Shown: positions 51,401 through 60,100 of the stretch, piece after piece
Layout of the letters: every line of letters begins with the position of its first letter
Numbering within the stretch: position 1 is the stretch's first letter
Source: Clostridium sp. D33t1_170424_F3
Lineage (GTDB): Bacteria; Bacillota; Clostridia; Oscillospirales; Acutalibacteraceae
DNA: 64,000 nt
Direction: 5' to 3'
Assembly: GCF_015667585.1 (NCBI RefSeq)
Contig: NZ_JADPEG010000001.1
Location: 182,450 to 246,449, forward strand
The notes under the pieces: model-generated
Database searches by the model: none
Told to the model about the DNA's origin: nothing
What the model saw: only the letters and a program-made list of their open reading frames with translations
Program-made: the position numbers and the translations under genes

Positions 51401-52204
51401 CTAGCTGGATTGTTTGCGGATATACTGCGCGTACTCCTCCAGGCACATGGAGTATTCGCGCATTTTCATCGCATTTTCCCGGCCAACATATCGGAAGCAG
51501 GAGGGGTCGGATTCCATGCCTGTAACGCTGGTCTTATGATCCGGATACCGCAGGATAAAACCGTATTCCACGCCGTTTTTCACCAGCCAGCGGTATTCTG
51601 CGGAAGCAGAAAAGTCCGATTCCCCCTCCGCGGAAAACCGCACCAGCATGCCGGTCTGATATTCATTGTAGCCGCCGCGGCCAATCGTATTCTGCGCCTT
51701 GTCTTCCGCACGGACCTTACTGTAGCCCTGGTTTTGCGTCAATTCCTGCACCAGTTGGTCATACAGGGCATTCTGCTCCTCCGCGGAAATGTACCCGCCT
51801 GCAATCTGCAACGCGCATCCGTCTGCCTGCGCCGCCTCCATCATGCGTTCCAGCGCGAGCAGGATGCGTTCTTCAAAGGAGAATCCCTCATACTCTTTCA
51901 GATTAACAGTAAAATCCGATTTCAGCGGCTGGGTGGGATTGACTACAACCAGGCTGAACGCGTTGTCATAAACCGGTAGTTCCTCCCTTGCGGAAGATAT
52001 TGGTCTGGAAGAGACAGGCGGGGCGCTGCTCACCGGGTCAAAAGGATGCTTAATTTCTACCCACGCCAGAATAGCGCCCGCCGCAACGGAGATACACAAA
52101 GCAACCGCTACAAATGTCATGACGACTTTGATCTTATGTACCTGGTCCGCTTTCTTCCAGCTTGGACGCGTTTTCACAACTTTCTCTGTTTTATCCCTGC
52201 GCAT
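51401..52204 (-). CDS. VanY-like protein lacking all catalytic residues (pseudoenzyme)
   Basis: A 267-residue membrane-anchored protein (hydrophobic segment about 24-48, Ser/Pro-rich stalk 56-75) with the VanY/M15 fold outside the cell. It aligns well to the intact enzyme at 29.3 kb, sharing EYGFILRYP, TGM, FRYVG and CLEEY, but every active-site position differs: Arg139 is Ile139, His181 is Tyr182, Asp188 is Arg189, Glu231 is Asp233 and His234 is Cys236. It should not bind zinc or hydrolyse peptide. The reading frame is full length with a sound ribosome site (AGGGG), so it looks maintained rather than decayed. It may bind stem peptides as a sensor or regulator; that is inference. Confidence 0.85.
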   Translation of the reverse strand: MRRDKTEKVVKTRPSWKKADQVHKIKVVMTFVAVALCISVAAGAILAWVEIKHPFDPVSSAPPVSSRPISSAREELPVYDNAFSLVVVNPTQPLKSDFTVNLKEYEGFSFEERILLALERMMEAAQADGCALQIAGGYISAEEQNALYDQLVQELTQNQGYSKVRAEDKAQNTIGRGGYNEYQTGMLVRFSAEGESDFSASAEYRWLVKNGVEYGFILRYPDHKTSVTGMESDPSCFRYVGRENAMKMREYSMCLEEYAQYIRKQSS

Positions 52205-52388
52205 TTCTTCAGCCCCTTTTCCTGTTATCCCTTTATATGGATATGCCGCATCAGCGGACATATGTATTTTGATAAAATAAAACTTGTTCCCTATTGTATC
52301 GCGAAACACGAAATTTTTCAACAAACAGACCCGTCCTTGTATGCAAAATGGAAAACGCTGGGTACAGGCTTTTTCCCTGATTTTCTTG

Positions 52389-52418
52389 TTTACTTCTTAA
52401 CAAAGGATACGGTATACT
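52389..52418 (+). promoter_or_regulatory. Putative promoter of pyk
   Basis: TTTACT (52389-52394) and TATACT (52413-52418) with an 18-base spacer, 68 bases before the start codon. The rest of 52205-52388 holds nothing recognised. Confidence 0.5.
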
Positions 52419-52485
52419 ATATACTGAAGAAATTTTTAATATTATCCAAAGATTCATAAACAATTTTAAGGATGGGGTCTTAATT

Positions 52486-54240
52486 ATGAGAAAAACAAAA
52501 ATCATCTGTACACTCGGTCCTGCAACAGACGATGAATCCGTCTTAAAAGAGCTGATGCTCGCCGGCATGGACGTTGCCCGCCTGAATTTTTCTCACCAGA
52601 CCAACGCGGAACAAAAAGTACGCATCGATAAGGTGAAACGGCTGCGCGAAGAGCTGGGCCTTCCGATCGCGCTGCTGCTGGATACAAAGGGCCCGGAAAT
52701 CCGCACCGGAACCTTCGCAACATCTAAAGTAACTCTGGAGGCCGGAAAATCCTTTACGCTCACCACCAGAGAGGTGGAAGGCGATGAAACCATCACCAGC
52801 ATCACCTTTCCCCGTCTTCCGCAAGAGGTCTGCATCGGTTCCCGCATCCTCATTGACGACGGCCTGATCGAGCTCCGCGTGGAGTCCTGCACGGAAACCG
52901 ACATCCTCTGCACCATCGTCAACGGCGGCGTCATTTCGTCCCACAAGGGTATCAACGTACCCGGCGTGCAGCTGACACTCCCGTTCATCAGCGAGAAGGA
53001 CAAGGAGGATATCGCATTCGGCGTGGAAAACGATTTTGACTTCATCGCCGCGTCGTTTACCCGTACTGCACAGGATATCCTCGACCTCCGCGCGGAACTG
53101 GAAAAACATAACTGCCATAAAATCCGCATCATCGCAAAGATTGAAAACTCCGACGGAGTGGAGAACATCGATGAAATCCTGCGCGTCTCCGACGGCATCA
53201 TGGTCGCCCGCGGCGATCTCGGCGTAGAAATTCCATTGGAGGAAATTCCGGTCCTGCAGAAAAAGCTGATTAAAAAAGGCTACAACGCGGGCCTGCAGGT
53301 AATTACCGCCACACAGATGCTGGATTCTATGATGAAAAATCCTCGTCCGACCCGTGCGGAAACCACGGATGTTGCAAACGCCATTTATGACGGCACCAGC
53401 GCGATCATGCTTTCCGGCGAAACAGCAGCGGGCAAATATCCCATCCTCGCTTTAAAAACCATGGCAACCATCGCGGAACGCACGGAAAAAGACATCGATT
53501 ATAAGGGCCGCTTCGCCAAGCGCGATGTCGCGGAGCAGCCCAACGTTACTTCGGCGATCTCTCATGCGACCGTTACAACGGCACACGACCTGGGAGCGGT
53601 CGCTATCATGACCGTTTCCAAATCCGGCAAAACCGCGCGTATGATATCCAAATACCGTCCCAACTGCCCGATCATCAGCGGCACCACCGATCCGACTGTC
53701 CTGCGTCAGATGAATCTTTCCTGGGGCGTGATTCCGATTATGGTGGATGAAAAAGACAACACGGACGAACTGTTTAACCACGTGGTCGACGTCGCACGCC
53801 AGCAGGGCCTGGTCAAAAACGGCGATCTGACTGTTATCACGGCAGGCGTTCCGCTCGGCATCTCCGGCACCACCAATCTGCTAAAGGTACAGCTTGTCGG
53901 CGACGTGCTGCTTTCCGGCATGGGCATTACGAAAAACATCGCGTGCGGCAACGTCTGCGTCTGCAAAAGCGAGGAGGAAGCGCTGGCTTCCTACAAAACC
54001 GGCGATATTCTGGTCATCCCGCAGACGAGTAATGCTATCCTTTCCCTGATCAAATCCGCGACCGGCATCATTACCGAGCAGGGCGGCTCCAATTCACACG
54101 CTGCAATCGTTGGTCTTGCGTTGGATAAGCCGGTGATTACAGGCGCAAGCAACGCGACTGAGATTTTAAAAAGCGGTACTACTATCACTCTGGACGCCTC
54201 GCGCGGTATCGTATACAGCGGCATTACACAGAGCATGTAA
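52486..54240 (+). CDS. pyk: Pyruvate kinase with C-terminal PEP-utilising domain
   Basis: A 584-residue glycolytic enzyme converting PEP and ADP to pyruvate and ATP. The barrel shows TKIICTLGPAT at the start, LDTKGPEIRTG and the signature IARGDLG-equivalent MVARGDLGVEIPLEE, with Lys in IIAKIENSDGVEN. An extra domain from about 480 (TGIITEQGGSNSHAAIVGLA) copies the PEP-synthase/PPDK swivel domain including its His, typical of the long Bacillus and Clostridium form. It is monocistronic and supplies pyruvate to the pathways implied by ald and the carboxyltransferase operon. Confidence 0.97.
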   Translation: MRKTKIICTLGPATDDESVLKELMLAGMDVARLNFSHQTNAEQKVRIDKVKRLREELGLPIALLLDTKGPEIRTGTFATSKVTLEAGKSFTLTTREVEGDETITSITFPRLPQEVCIGSRILIDDGLIELRVESCTETDILCTIVNGGVISSHKGINVPGVQLTLPFISEKDKEDIAFGVENDFDFIAASFTRTAQDILDLRAELEKHNCHKIRIIAKIENSDGVENIDEILRVSDGIMVARGDLGVEIPLEEIPVLQKKLIKKGYNAGLQVITATQMLDSMMKNPRPTRAETTDVANAIYDGTSAIMLSGETAAGKYPILALKTMATIAERTEKDIDYKGRFAKRDVAEQPNVTSAISHATVTTAHDLGAVAIMTVSKSGKTARMISKYRPNCPIISGTTDPTVLRQMNLSWGVIPIMVDEKDNTDELFNHVVDVARQQGLVKNGDLTVITAGVPLGISGTTNLLKVQLVGDVLLSGMGITKNIACGNVCVCKSEEEALASYKTGDILVIPQTSNAILSLIKSATGIITEQGGSNSHAAIVGLALDKPVITGASNATEILKSGTTITLDASRGIVYSGITQSM

Positions 54241-54325
54241 TATTTTATCTACGACAAAAAGGTATCTACTCATAAAACAGTATTAACTAACAAACGGATA
54301 GGGTAGCTGCCAAACAGGGTGCAGA

Positions 54326-54370
54326 AAAAGACGAGTGAGAAGCCAAAACTTCTCGCCCGTCTTTTCTTTT
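54326..54370 (+). terminator. Intrinsic terminator of pyk
   Basis: AAAGACGAGTGAGAAG pairs with CTTCTCGCCCGTCTTT with two mismatches around CCAAAA, followed by TTCTTTT. Confidence 0.75.
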
Positions 54371-54543
54371 GCCGTTACGCAGTAGACCGCCATTTTTAAG
54401 GGGATGTAAAATTATGTTTTTTGACCGTAACGCATTAGATGGATTAGCATAAAAGAACACGGTGATACCTTCTTGATCCTGCCGTATCCTTAAAAAAGGG
54501 TAACTTTATCACGTCCTCCGTATTTCTGATTTTCAAAAGGAAA
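54371..54543. other. Non-coding stretch at left edge of accessory patch
   Basis: No gene was recognised. A 12-codon frame (54414-54452) behind AAGGGGATG is the only start with a ribosome site. GCCGTTACGCA (54371) and CCGTAACGCA (54424) are near repeats of a ten-base motif. Base composition becomes AT-richer here and stays so to about 58.1 kb. Confidence 0.35.
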
Positions 54544-54578
54544 AACGGCAGCTGAAATATGATATTCAGCTGCCGTTT
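54544..54578. terminator. Terminator of the ABC/lipoprotein operon
   Basis: AAACGGCAGCTGAA pairs with TTCAGCTGCCGTTT around a seven-base loop; A and T runs on both sides allow action in both directions. Confidence 0.88.
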
Positions 54579-54627
54579 ACAAGCGTACTATGACCGAAAC
54601 GCAAAGGTTCTTTATGAAGTGCAGACC

Positions 54628-55293
54628 TTATTCGCCAACAAACTCAATGTTGATATCCCCATTGTTATTCGACGCATTCAGCATTTTATCGCCGTCCTCC
54701 TTGTCTGCAGGCAAGTTGCTATTCCCCTTTTTGATTGTGGATGTGATAGCGTAATCCTCATATGTCCCCACGAGGGAGCCGGAAATATCTGCGTTCTTGG
54801 TGGCAAGTACGATTGAATTGCCGACATTCAGTGTTTCAAAGCTGATATTCCCGCCATTATTGGAAAGGCTTACTTCCCTGCCGATAGACAGGGCGGCAAG
54901 CGTAATGTCCTCATTCGTGGTAGATAACTGTAATGCGGAAAGTGTTTTGTCGGGCAAATGTAAAGTTATCTTTCGGGAGCCTGCGGCGGATTTGCCGCCG
55001 ATGTAGTCCGTCCATTCCTTGTTCGTTTCAGCGATCATAGTCAGCTTATTGTCCTCGGAAACAGAAATAGTATTGTACTCTTCTTCATTTTCGTAGTAAT
55101 CAATGTGGATATAGCTGTCAGTCGACAGAACTACTTCAATTTGTCGATCACGAACATCAACACAGACCCCGGTAATTTGGTCGCTGTCTGGTGTATAACT
55201 TTTAGGTACAAAAGCAGTTTCGTCGTTGGAGCAGCCTGTCAATGCCAACAGAACGAATAACAGACAGAGTAAAAGTGAAGCAATCTTTTTCAT
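54628..55293 (-). CDS. DUF4097-like lipoprotein of ABC operon
   Basis: A 221-residue exported lipoprotein: n-region, hydrophobic core and lipobox LTGC with Cys21. The rest is a beta-helix-like repetitive region (ITLHLPDKTLSALQLSTTNEDITL, then NNGGNISFETLNVGNS) as in DUF4097 putative adhesin domains. AGGAGG is seven bases before the ATG at 55293. It is last of three genes with an ABC permease and ATPase, 19 bases after the permease, so it probably works with that transporter at the outer face of the membrane. Confidence 0.78.
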   Translation of the reverse strand: MKKIASLLLCLLFVLLALTGCSNDETAFVPKSYTPDSDQITGVCVDVRDRQIEVVLSTDSYIHIDYYENEEEYNTISVSEDNKLTMIAETNKEWTDYIGGKSAAGSRKITLHLPDKTLSALQLSTTNEDITLAALSIGREVSLSNNGGNISFETLNVGNSIVLATKNADISGSLVGTYEDYAITSTIKKGNSNLPADKEDGDKMLNASNNNGDINIEFVGE

Positions 55294-55312
55294 CAATAAA
55301 CCTCCTAAAACT

Positions 55313-55966
55313 TTAAAGTGTTTTTCGTTTCAAAATCATAAGACCAACCGCAGATAATGCGGCACTCAACAAAAGGCAGACGCCAATGTGAAGCAGGGCG
55401 TTGCTGTTGAACATAATAAGCCCGAAAAATCCTGCCAACAGTCGGCGCAAAGGCGCAATCGGCGTAAATATGCAAATAATGGCGATCAAGACGCAATCCG
55501 TAATCCAGCCATACCAATGCTCCTGCATCGATAAAAGCACATGAAGAAACAGCATTGCGAGGAATAAAAAGACGAATTGCTGCACGAACGCAATGAAAAC
55601 GCCGTTTTCCGTCCAGCCACACAAATCCATTAAATTGATTACTGTCTGTGAACGATTAAGAGGATCGATTAAAAGATGTATGCCAGTGTTAATTACGGAA
55701 ATGGCAAATGCCAAAAGACTGTAACCGGCTATACTGCCAAGAAAGAAATCCCGTTTGTTCATTCCGAGGTGCATCAGCTTTTTGTAGTCATAGAACACAA
55801 AGAAGAACGGTGTCATTGCGGCAAGCAGCCAGGTATAGTTGCCGTTGCTCAAAACAATTGCAGAGTCCCCCGAAGTAGTCGCACATAGTACTACAAACAC
55901 CGTTATGATAAAACTTATTTTGTTGCTGGCAAACAGGCGTTTTACAATCGCAAAAACTGCAGTCAT
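55313..55966 (-). CDS. ABC-2-like membrane protein
   Basis: A 217-residue protein with about six hydrophobic segments, without recognised enzymatic motifs. Its start overlaps the ATPase stop by four bases, so it is the membrane partner of that ATPase. DYKKLMHLGMNKRDFFLGS is a basic cytosolic loop typical of the coupling region in small ABC-2 type permeases linked to GntR or MerR regulators. Substrate unknown; peptides such as lantibiotics, or cell-envelope stress, are plausible by analogy. Confidence 0.75.
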   Translation of the reverse strand: MTAVFAIVKRLFASNKISFIITVFVVLCATTSGDSAIVLSNGNYTWLLAAMTPFFFVFYDYKKLMHLGMNKRDFFLGSIAGYSLLAFAISVINTGIHLLIDPLNRSQTVINLMDLCGWTENGVFIAFVQQFVFLFLAMLFLHVLLSMQEHWYGWITDCVLIAIICIFTPIAPLRRLLAGFFGLIMFNSNALLHIGVCLLLSAALSAVGLMILKRKTL

Positions 55967-56814
55967 TGTTTATTTCCTCCTTTATGTCCTACCATCTGAA
56001 TAAAAAAGTCCTGCAAGGATAGCGGCGCAATTTCCAGCCTGTCTGTCTGCTCCGGGGGCCTGTCAAAAATATAACTTGTGACAAGCCCGCCGACAATATC
56101 TTGTCCGATCACATGCAAACCGCTTGCCGCGCTGTCTACATCTCTCTTTAATCCACTGATACTGTATGCCCTTTCCTCTACCGCTTGCAACGTGTCAAAA
56201 AAACGAATACTGCCCCTGTCAATGATAATCAACTTTTGAATGGTCTTTGCAATTTCCTCAATGATGTGGGTGGACACAATAATGATACGAGGATGTTTGT
56301 GGAAACTCTCGCTCAACATATCGTAAAACTCTACACGCATAATTGCATCAAATCCCAAAACAGGCTCGTCCAAAAGTACGACCTTTTTATTACTGGCAAG
56401 GCAGATGATGGTGGATACCATTGTTTTCATTCCGAGCGAGAGATGGTTAAATTTTTTCTTCCTCTCCAGTTCAAAGCGATCCATCATTTCATAGGCAAAC
56501 TCCAAATCATATTCCGGATTTACTTCCGAAGCGATTCGAAGCAGCTTACCAACAGGCAGATTAAAGTGCCTGGCAAAGTTTTCAATGTAGCTTACGCCCG
56601 TGTCCAATGTCGCGGTGGAAATTGTCTGCCCATCTACTTTTATACTCCCCTCAGAAATATTCTGATACCCTGCCATGGCTTTCAGCAGCGTTGTTTTCCC
56701 TGCCCCATTTCTGCCCAACAGACAGTATATCCCCGGCTCGTCAATCGTTAGATTTATCTTTTTCAGTACAGTTGTTTGGTTATACTGCTTTCCAACATTT
56801 TTTAGTTCGATCAC
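55963..56814 (-). CDS. ABC transporter ATP-binding protein
   Basis: A 283-residue ATPase. Walker A GRNGAGKTT (34-42), signature LSLGMK, Walker B KKVVLLDEPVLGFD and the switch His in IVSTHIIEE are all present. The C-terminal 70 residues are a regulatory extension. First gene of the operon ATPase-permease-lipoprotein, read from a promoter with a MerR-type 19-bp spacer. Export or immunity is more likely than import because no binding protein of an importer is present. Confidence 0.9.
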   Translation of the reverse strand: MIELKNVGKQYNQTTVLKKINLTIDEPGIYCLLGRNGAGKTTLLKAMAGYQNISEGSIKVDGQTISTATLDTGVSYIENFARHFNLPVGKLLRIASEVNPEYDLEFAYEMMDRFELERKKKFNHLSLGMKTMVSTIICLASNKKVVLLDEPVLGFDAIMRVEFYDMLSESFHKHPRIIIVSTHIIEEIAKTIQKLIIIDRGSIRFFDTLQAVEERAYSISGLKRDVDSAASGLHVIGQDIVGGLVTSYIFDRPPEQTDRLEIAPLSLQDFFIQMVGHKGGNKQ

Positions 56815-56849
56815 GTTGTCATTCCTCCTAATGAGTGGCTACTCGCCCA

Positions 56850-56878
56850 TTGTTTTTCGTAACTTCCCGTGTTATAAT
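56850..56878 (+). promoter_or_regulatory. Promoter of merR gene (accessory patch)
   Basis: TTGTTT (56850-56855) and TATAAT (56873-56878), 17-base spacer. Its transcript would begin just before the operator shared with the divergent ABC operon. Confidence 0.6.
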
Positions 56879-56880
56879 AA

Positions 56881-56911
56881 ATTATAAACTTTTGTGTTAC
56901 ACAAAGGTCAA
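56881..56911 (-). promoter_or_regulatory. MerR-type promoter of ABC operon with perfect operator dyad
   Basis: TTGACC (56906-56911) and TATAAT (56881-56886) are 19 bases apart on the minus strand. The spacer contains TTTGTGT-A-ACACAAA, a perfect seven-base inverted repeat (56891-56905). This is the layout of MerR-activated promoters, and a MerR gene diverges from the same region. Confidence 0.88.
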
Positions 56912-56927
56912 GGAGCAAAAATAGAAA

Positions 56928-57710
56928 ATGCAAGAATATTTTTCGGTAAGTGAAGCGGCAAAAGCTGCCGGTATGACCAGTGAAACACTGCGGCATTATG
57001 ACCGTATCGGGTTAGTAAAGCCGAGTAAAAAAGATGAGTGGACGAAGTACCGTTACTATACCAAACAAGATATCGTTCTTTTGGACACTGTACACGCCTT
57101 ACAGCAAATGGATTTGCCGCTGCAAAAAATTAAAGAAGTTTTGGAGTACGATAATCTTGAGCAAATTATCAATTTTTTGCAGGAAGCGGAACAGAAAGCA
57201 GATGAAAAGATCGTCCAATTACAGTACAGCAAGGCAAAGATACAATTAGCGAAAAGGGACTATGAAAACAAACTGCGCATGCGTCAGCATATAGGGAACG
57301 GCGAGGTAAAGCGTTTTCCAAAGCGCGTAATTTTGCTGTCCGATACTTTGGAAGCACCTACATTGGATAATCTTTGGGGGTATTTAACTCACTTCTACGA
57401 TCAGATCGCCCCATCGCAGCGGGAACAATTTGCTTTTGAAGACGCAGCAGGAATATATACTGAAAACGGAGTATCCCGACTATTCGCGATATGCGCTCGA
57501 TATACGGATATAGACGGGCTGAAAATATTGCCAGCGGGTGATTATCTGTGCGCGAATTGCAGCGAGGAAAATCGAGAGGAAAAAACTGCGGAACTGATAC
57601 AAACCGCAATAAAGGAATATCACTCCAAGCCGCAATTTACGATACAGCAGGTCATTGTATCGGGCATATTACAATGGAATTACCAAGTGCAAGTTTATAT
57701 AGGAACCTGA
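56928..57710 (+). CDS. MerR family regulator of the divergent ABC operon
   Basis: A 260-residue regulator: winged helix (1-70, FSVSEAAKAAGMTSETLRHYD, WTKYRYYTKQD), long dimerisation helix (about 78-120) and a C-terminal GyrI-like effector domain. It diverges from the ATPase gene across 113 bases that hold both promoters and one dyad, so it very likely activates the ABC operon and represses itself. AAGGAG lies 12 bases before the ATG, a little far. A terminator follows. Confidence 0.88.
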   Translation: MQEYFSVSEAAKAAGMTSETLRHYDRIGLVKPSKKDEWTKYRYYTKQDIVLLDTVHALQQMDLPLQKIKEVLEYDNLEQIINFLQEAEQKADEKIVQLQYSKAKIQLAKRDYENKLRMRQHIGNGEVKRFPKRVILLSDTLEAPTLDNLWGYLTHFYDQIAPSQREQFAFEDAAGIYTENGVSRLFAICARYTDIDGLKILPAGDYLCANCSEENREEKTAELIQTAIKEYHSKPQFTIQQVIVSGILQWNYQVQVYIGT

Positions 57711-57716
57711 ACTAAG

Positions 57717-57757
57717 AAAAACCGTTGTGGGCATACAAGTCCGCAACGGTTTTCTTT
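57717..57757 (+). terminator. Intrinsic terminator of merR gene
   Basis: AACCGTTGTGG pairs imperfectly with CCGCAACGGTT around CATACAAG-containing loop, followed by TTCTTTTC. Confidence 0.8.
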
Positions 57758-58153
57758 TCAGCATTTTTCAAGAAGCTTGTCTTTATGTTTGGCAAAATCA
57801 CTCTAAAAAGCAAATTAGGTAATGAACAGCAAAGCCATCGCAGTCGTAATGCGACACTTATCCTCAATTTGGATGAGTACGGACCATCACAAATCACCCG
57901 TATTCCCAAAGGGCAACGAGACACATACTCTACCGCATTGCTAAACGACCTGTGAAACAAAGAAACGACATAGCCGAAGCTACGCCGTTCCCGAACACAA
58001 TTCTACGCTTGTTTCATTAAACCGCCTACAGTGGGTTTTCCCTTTTTATGATACTCGAACCCACGACTATGACGGAGACAAGTACAATCATACTATCCGT
58101 CGGTGAATGGTCTTTTAATCCTGGTACAGTTTAATAGTGGATAGTTTTTCTAT
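57758..58153. other. Gene-free debris at right edge of accessory patch
   Basis: About 400 bases without a credible gene. Short open frames exist on both strands (for example 57785-57955 plus) but lack ribosome sites. Fragments such as THDYDGDKYNHTIRR in one frame near 58060-58120 suggest decayed coding DNA, possibly from a mobile element; I could not identify it. Confidence 0.4.
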
Positions 58154-58198
58154 AAAAGCAAAACCCGGAGCACAGGAAAATCCCCTGTTGCTCCGGAT
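58154..58198 (-). terminator. Terminator of the transcarboxylase operon
   Basis: CCGGAGCAACAGG pairs with CCTGTGCTCCGG (one bulge), followed by GTTTTGCTTTT on the minus strand, 20 bases after the stop. Confidence 0.85.
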
Positions 58199-58215
58199 TT
58201 CTAATTTACTCAATA

Positions 58216-59619
58216 TTACACAGGATGAACCTGCTTCTCCACGCTGGAATGCTGGCTGTCAATGCCATACTGCGCATCTCTGCGTTTTTTGAAGAAGTCG
58301 AGCGCCACCTTCGGGAACTGTGCATAGGAGAGCACGTCCTCTTCCTGCTCAGACCATTCCGCAACCTCGCTGCGAAGCTTCTCCAGCTCCGGCTCCAGCA
58401 GGTCTGCCGGACGGCAGGTGATCGGCTTTTCGTCGCCAATGATCTTTTTAACAAACGCCGGATCAATCGGCATCGGCGTGGTGCCATACTTACCAGCTAC
58501 CAGGTCTTTAAACTCCTTAGTGCACATCTTATAGCGCTCGCCGGTGATGACGTTGTAAACCGCCTGCGTACCGACAATCTGGGAGGTCGGGGTAACCAGC
58601 GGCGGGTAACCGGAATCCTTGCGGACACGCGGCACTTCCTTGAGCACGTCTTCGAGCTTGTCCGCCTTGCCCGCCTGCTTCAACTGGGACAGCAGGTTGG
58701 AGAGCATGCCGCCCGGCACCTGATAGACAAGCGCCTTGGTATTGGTGGCCAGCATGGACGGATCGAGCAGGCCGCTCTTGATGTACTTCGCGCGGATCGG
58801 CATGAAATACTCACGGATCTCATTGAGCAGGACCAGATCCAGGCCGGTGTCGTACTTGGTGCCCTGCAGCGCTGCAACCATGGACTCTGTCGGCGCATGG
58901 GAAGTACCCAGAGCCAGCGGGGACATTGCGGTATCGATCATATCGACACCCGCCTCAATGCCCTTCATCATGCACATGGATGCCAGACCGGAGGTGTAGT
59001 GCGTGTGCAGCTGGATCGGAATCTTGACTGCTGCTTTCAGTGCTTTCACCAGGTCGTATGTCTCATACGGGGTGAGCAGCGCAGCCATATCCTTAATGCA
59101 GATGGAGTCCGCGCCCGCATTCTCGATGCGCTTTGCGTACTTCACATAATAATCATTGGTGAAGACCGGGCCGGTCGTGTAGGAAATCGCAACCTGCGCG
59201 TGACCGCCTTCCTTCTTCGCCGCCTTAATCGCGACGCTCAGGTTTTTAATGTCGTTCAACGCGTCGAAAATACGGATGATATCAATACCGTTCGCGATGG
59301 AACGCTGTACCAGATATTCCACAACGTCGTCCGCATAGTGGCGGTAGCCCAGCATATTCTGGCCTCTGAACAGCATCTGCAGCTTGGTGTTCGGGCAGTG
59401 CTTGCGAATGGTGCGCAGTCTGTCCCACGGATCCTCGTTCAGGAAACGCAGGCAGGCGTCATATGTTGCGCCGCCCCAGCACTCCAGAGAATGAAAGCCA
59501 ACTTTGTCCAGTTTTTCCAGAATCGGAAGCATGTCGCCGATCGGCATTCTGGTGGCAATCAGGGACTGGTGCGCGTCACGCAGCACAACTTCGGTAATTC
59601 CAATTTTTTTATTAGCCAT
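58216..59619 (-). CDS. Pyruvate/oxaloacetate carboxyltransferase, 5S/OadA type without biotin domain
   Basis: A 467-residue TIM-barrel enzyme moving carboxyl groups between oxaloacetate/pyruvate and biotin. The metal site is intact: Asp15 (VLRDAHQS), His205 and His207 (LHTHYTSG), and Lys176 (CIKDMAAL) as the carbamylated lysine. The C-terminal domain PYC_OADA is present but no biotinyl domain, which is supplied by the separate gene upstream. It corresponds to OadA of decarboxylase pumps or 5S of transcarboxylase; since no OadB/OadG gene is near and a 12S-like gene is, 5S is the better call. Confidence 0.92.
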   Translation of the reverse strand: MANKKIGITEVVLRDAHQSLIATRMPIGDMLPILEKLDKVGFHSLECWGGATYDACLRFLNEDPWDRLRTIRKHCPNTKLQMLFRGQNMLGYRHYADDVVEYLVQRSIANGIDIIRIFDALNDIKNLSVAIKAAKKEGGHAQVAISYTTGPVFTNDYYVKYAKRIENAGADSICIKDMAALLTPYETYDLVKALKAAVKIPIQLHTHYTSGLASMCMMKGIEAGVDMIDTAMSPLALGTSHAPTESMVAALQGTKYDTGLDLVLLNEIREYFMPIRAKYIKSGLLDPSMLATNTKALVYQVPGGMLSNLLSQLKQAGKADKLEDVLKEVPRVRKDSGYPPLVTPTSQIVGTQAVYNVITGERYKMCTKEFKDLVAGKYGTTPMPIDPAFVKKIIGDEKPITCRPADLLEPELEKLRSEVAEWSEQEEDVLSYAQFPKVALDFFKKRRDAQYGIDSQHSSVEKQVHPV

Positions 59620-59670
59620 TGTTGAAAAATCCCTCCTATAAATTTCTTTGTACGTTCAAACCGGTTTTGC

Positions 59671-60039
59671 TTACTGGAGGGAAACGAGGGCCGAACCGGA
59701 TTCCACGCTCTCGCCCTTGGAAACATGAACCGCGGCGACTGTCGCGTCATGAGGAGCCATGATCTCATTTTCCATCTTCATTGCTTCCAGCACGATCAGA
59801 ACGTCGCCCTTTTTGACAGCCTGTCCGGCATTCACAGCGACGGAAACGATGGTACCGGGCATCGGGGAAGAAACGACTTCCGCGCCGGCCTTCGGAGCCG
59901 GAGCAGCAGGAGCGGCAGCCTTCGGAGCGGGCGCAGCGGCCGGAGCCGGAGCAGCAGCGGGTGCGGACGCACCGCCGGCAACTTCTTCTACCTGAACATC
60001 ATAGGGCGTGCCGTTTACAGTAATCTTGAGCGTTTTCAT
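59671..60039 (-). CDS. Biotin carboxyl carrier protein (1.3S type)
   Basis: A 122-residue swinging-arm carrier. Residues 1-20 are a docking strand, 22-50 an Ala/Pro/Lys linker, and 53-122 the biotinyl domain with Lys88 in LEAMKMENEI as the biotinylation site. This is the 1.3S/GcdC/MmdC layout. It lies between the 12S-like and 5S-like genes, and AGGAGG precedes its ATG. BirA at 24.8 kb is the expected modifying enzyme. Confidence 0.95.
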   Translation of the reverse strand: MKTLKITVNGTPYDVQVEEVAGGASAPAAAPAPAAAPAPKAAAPAAPAPKAGAEVVSSPMPGTIVSVAVNAGQAVKKGDVLIVLEAMKMENEIMAPHDATVAAVHVSKGESVESGSALVSLQ

Positions 60040-60100
60040 TATGTTATCCTCCTGACAATATTGACAAATTTAAAACAAATGATCCAGGATACCGTCCAGC

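Noticed and set aside
54414-54452. A 12-codon peptide gene after pyk
   Set aside because: It has a ribosome-site-like sequence but is too short to support, with no promoter or conserved context visible.
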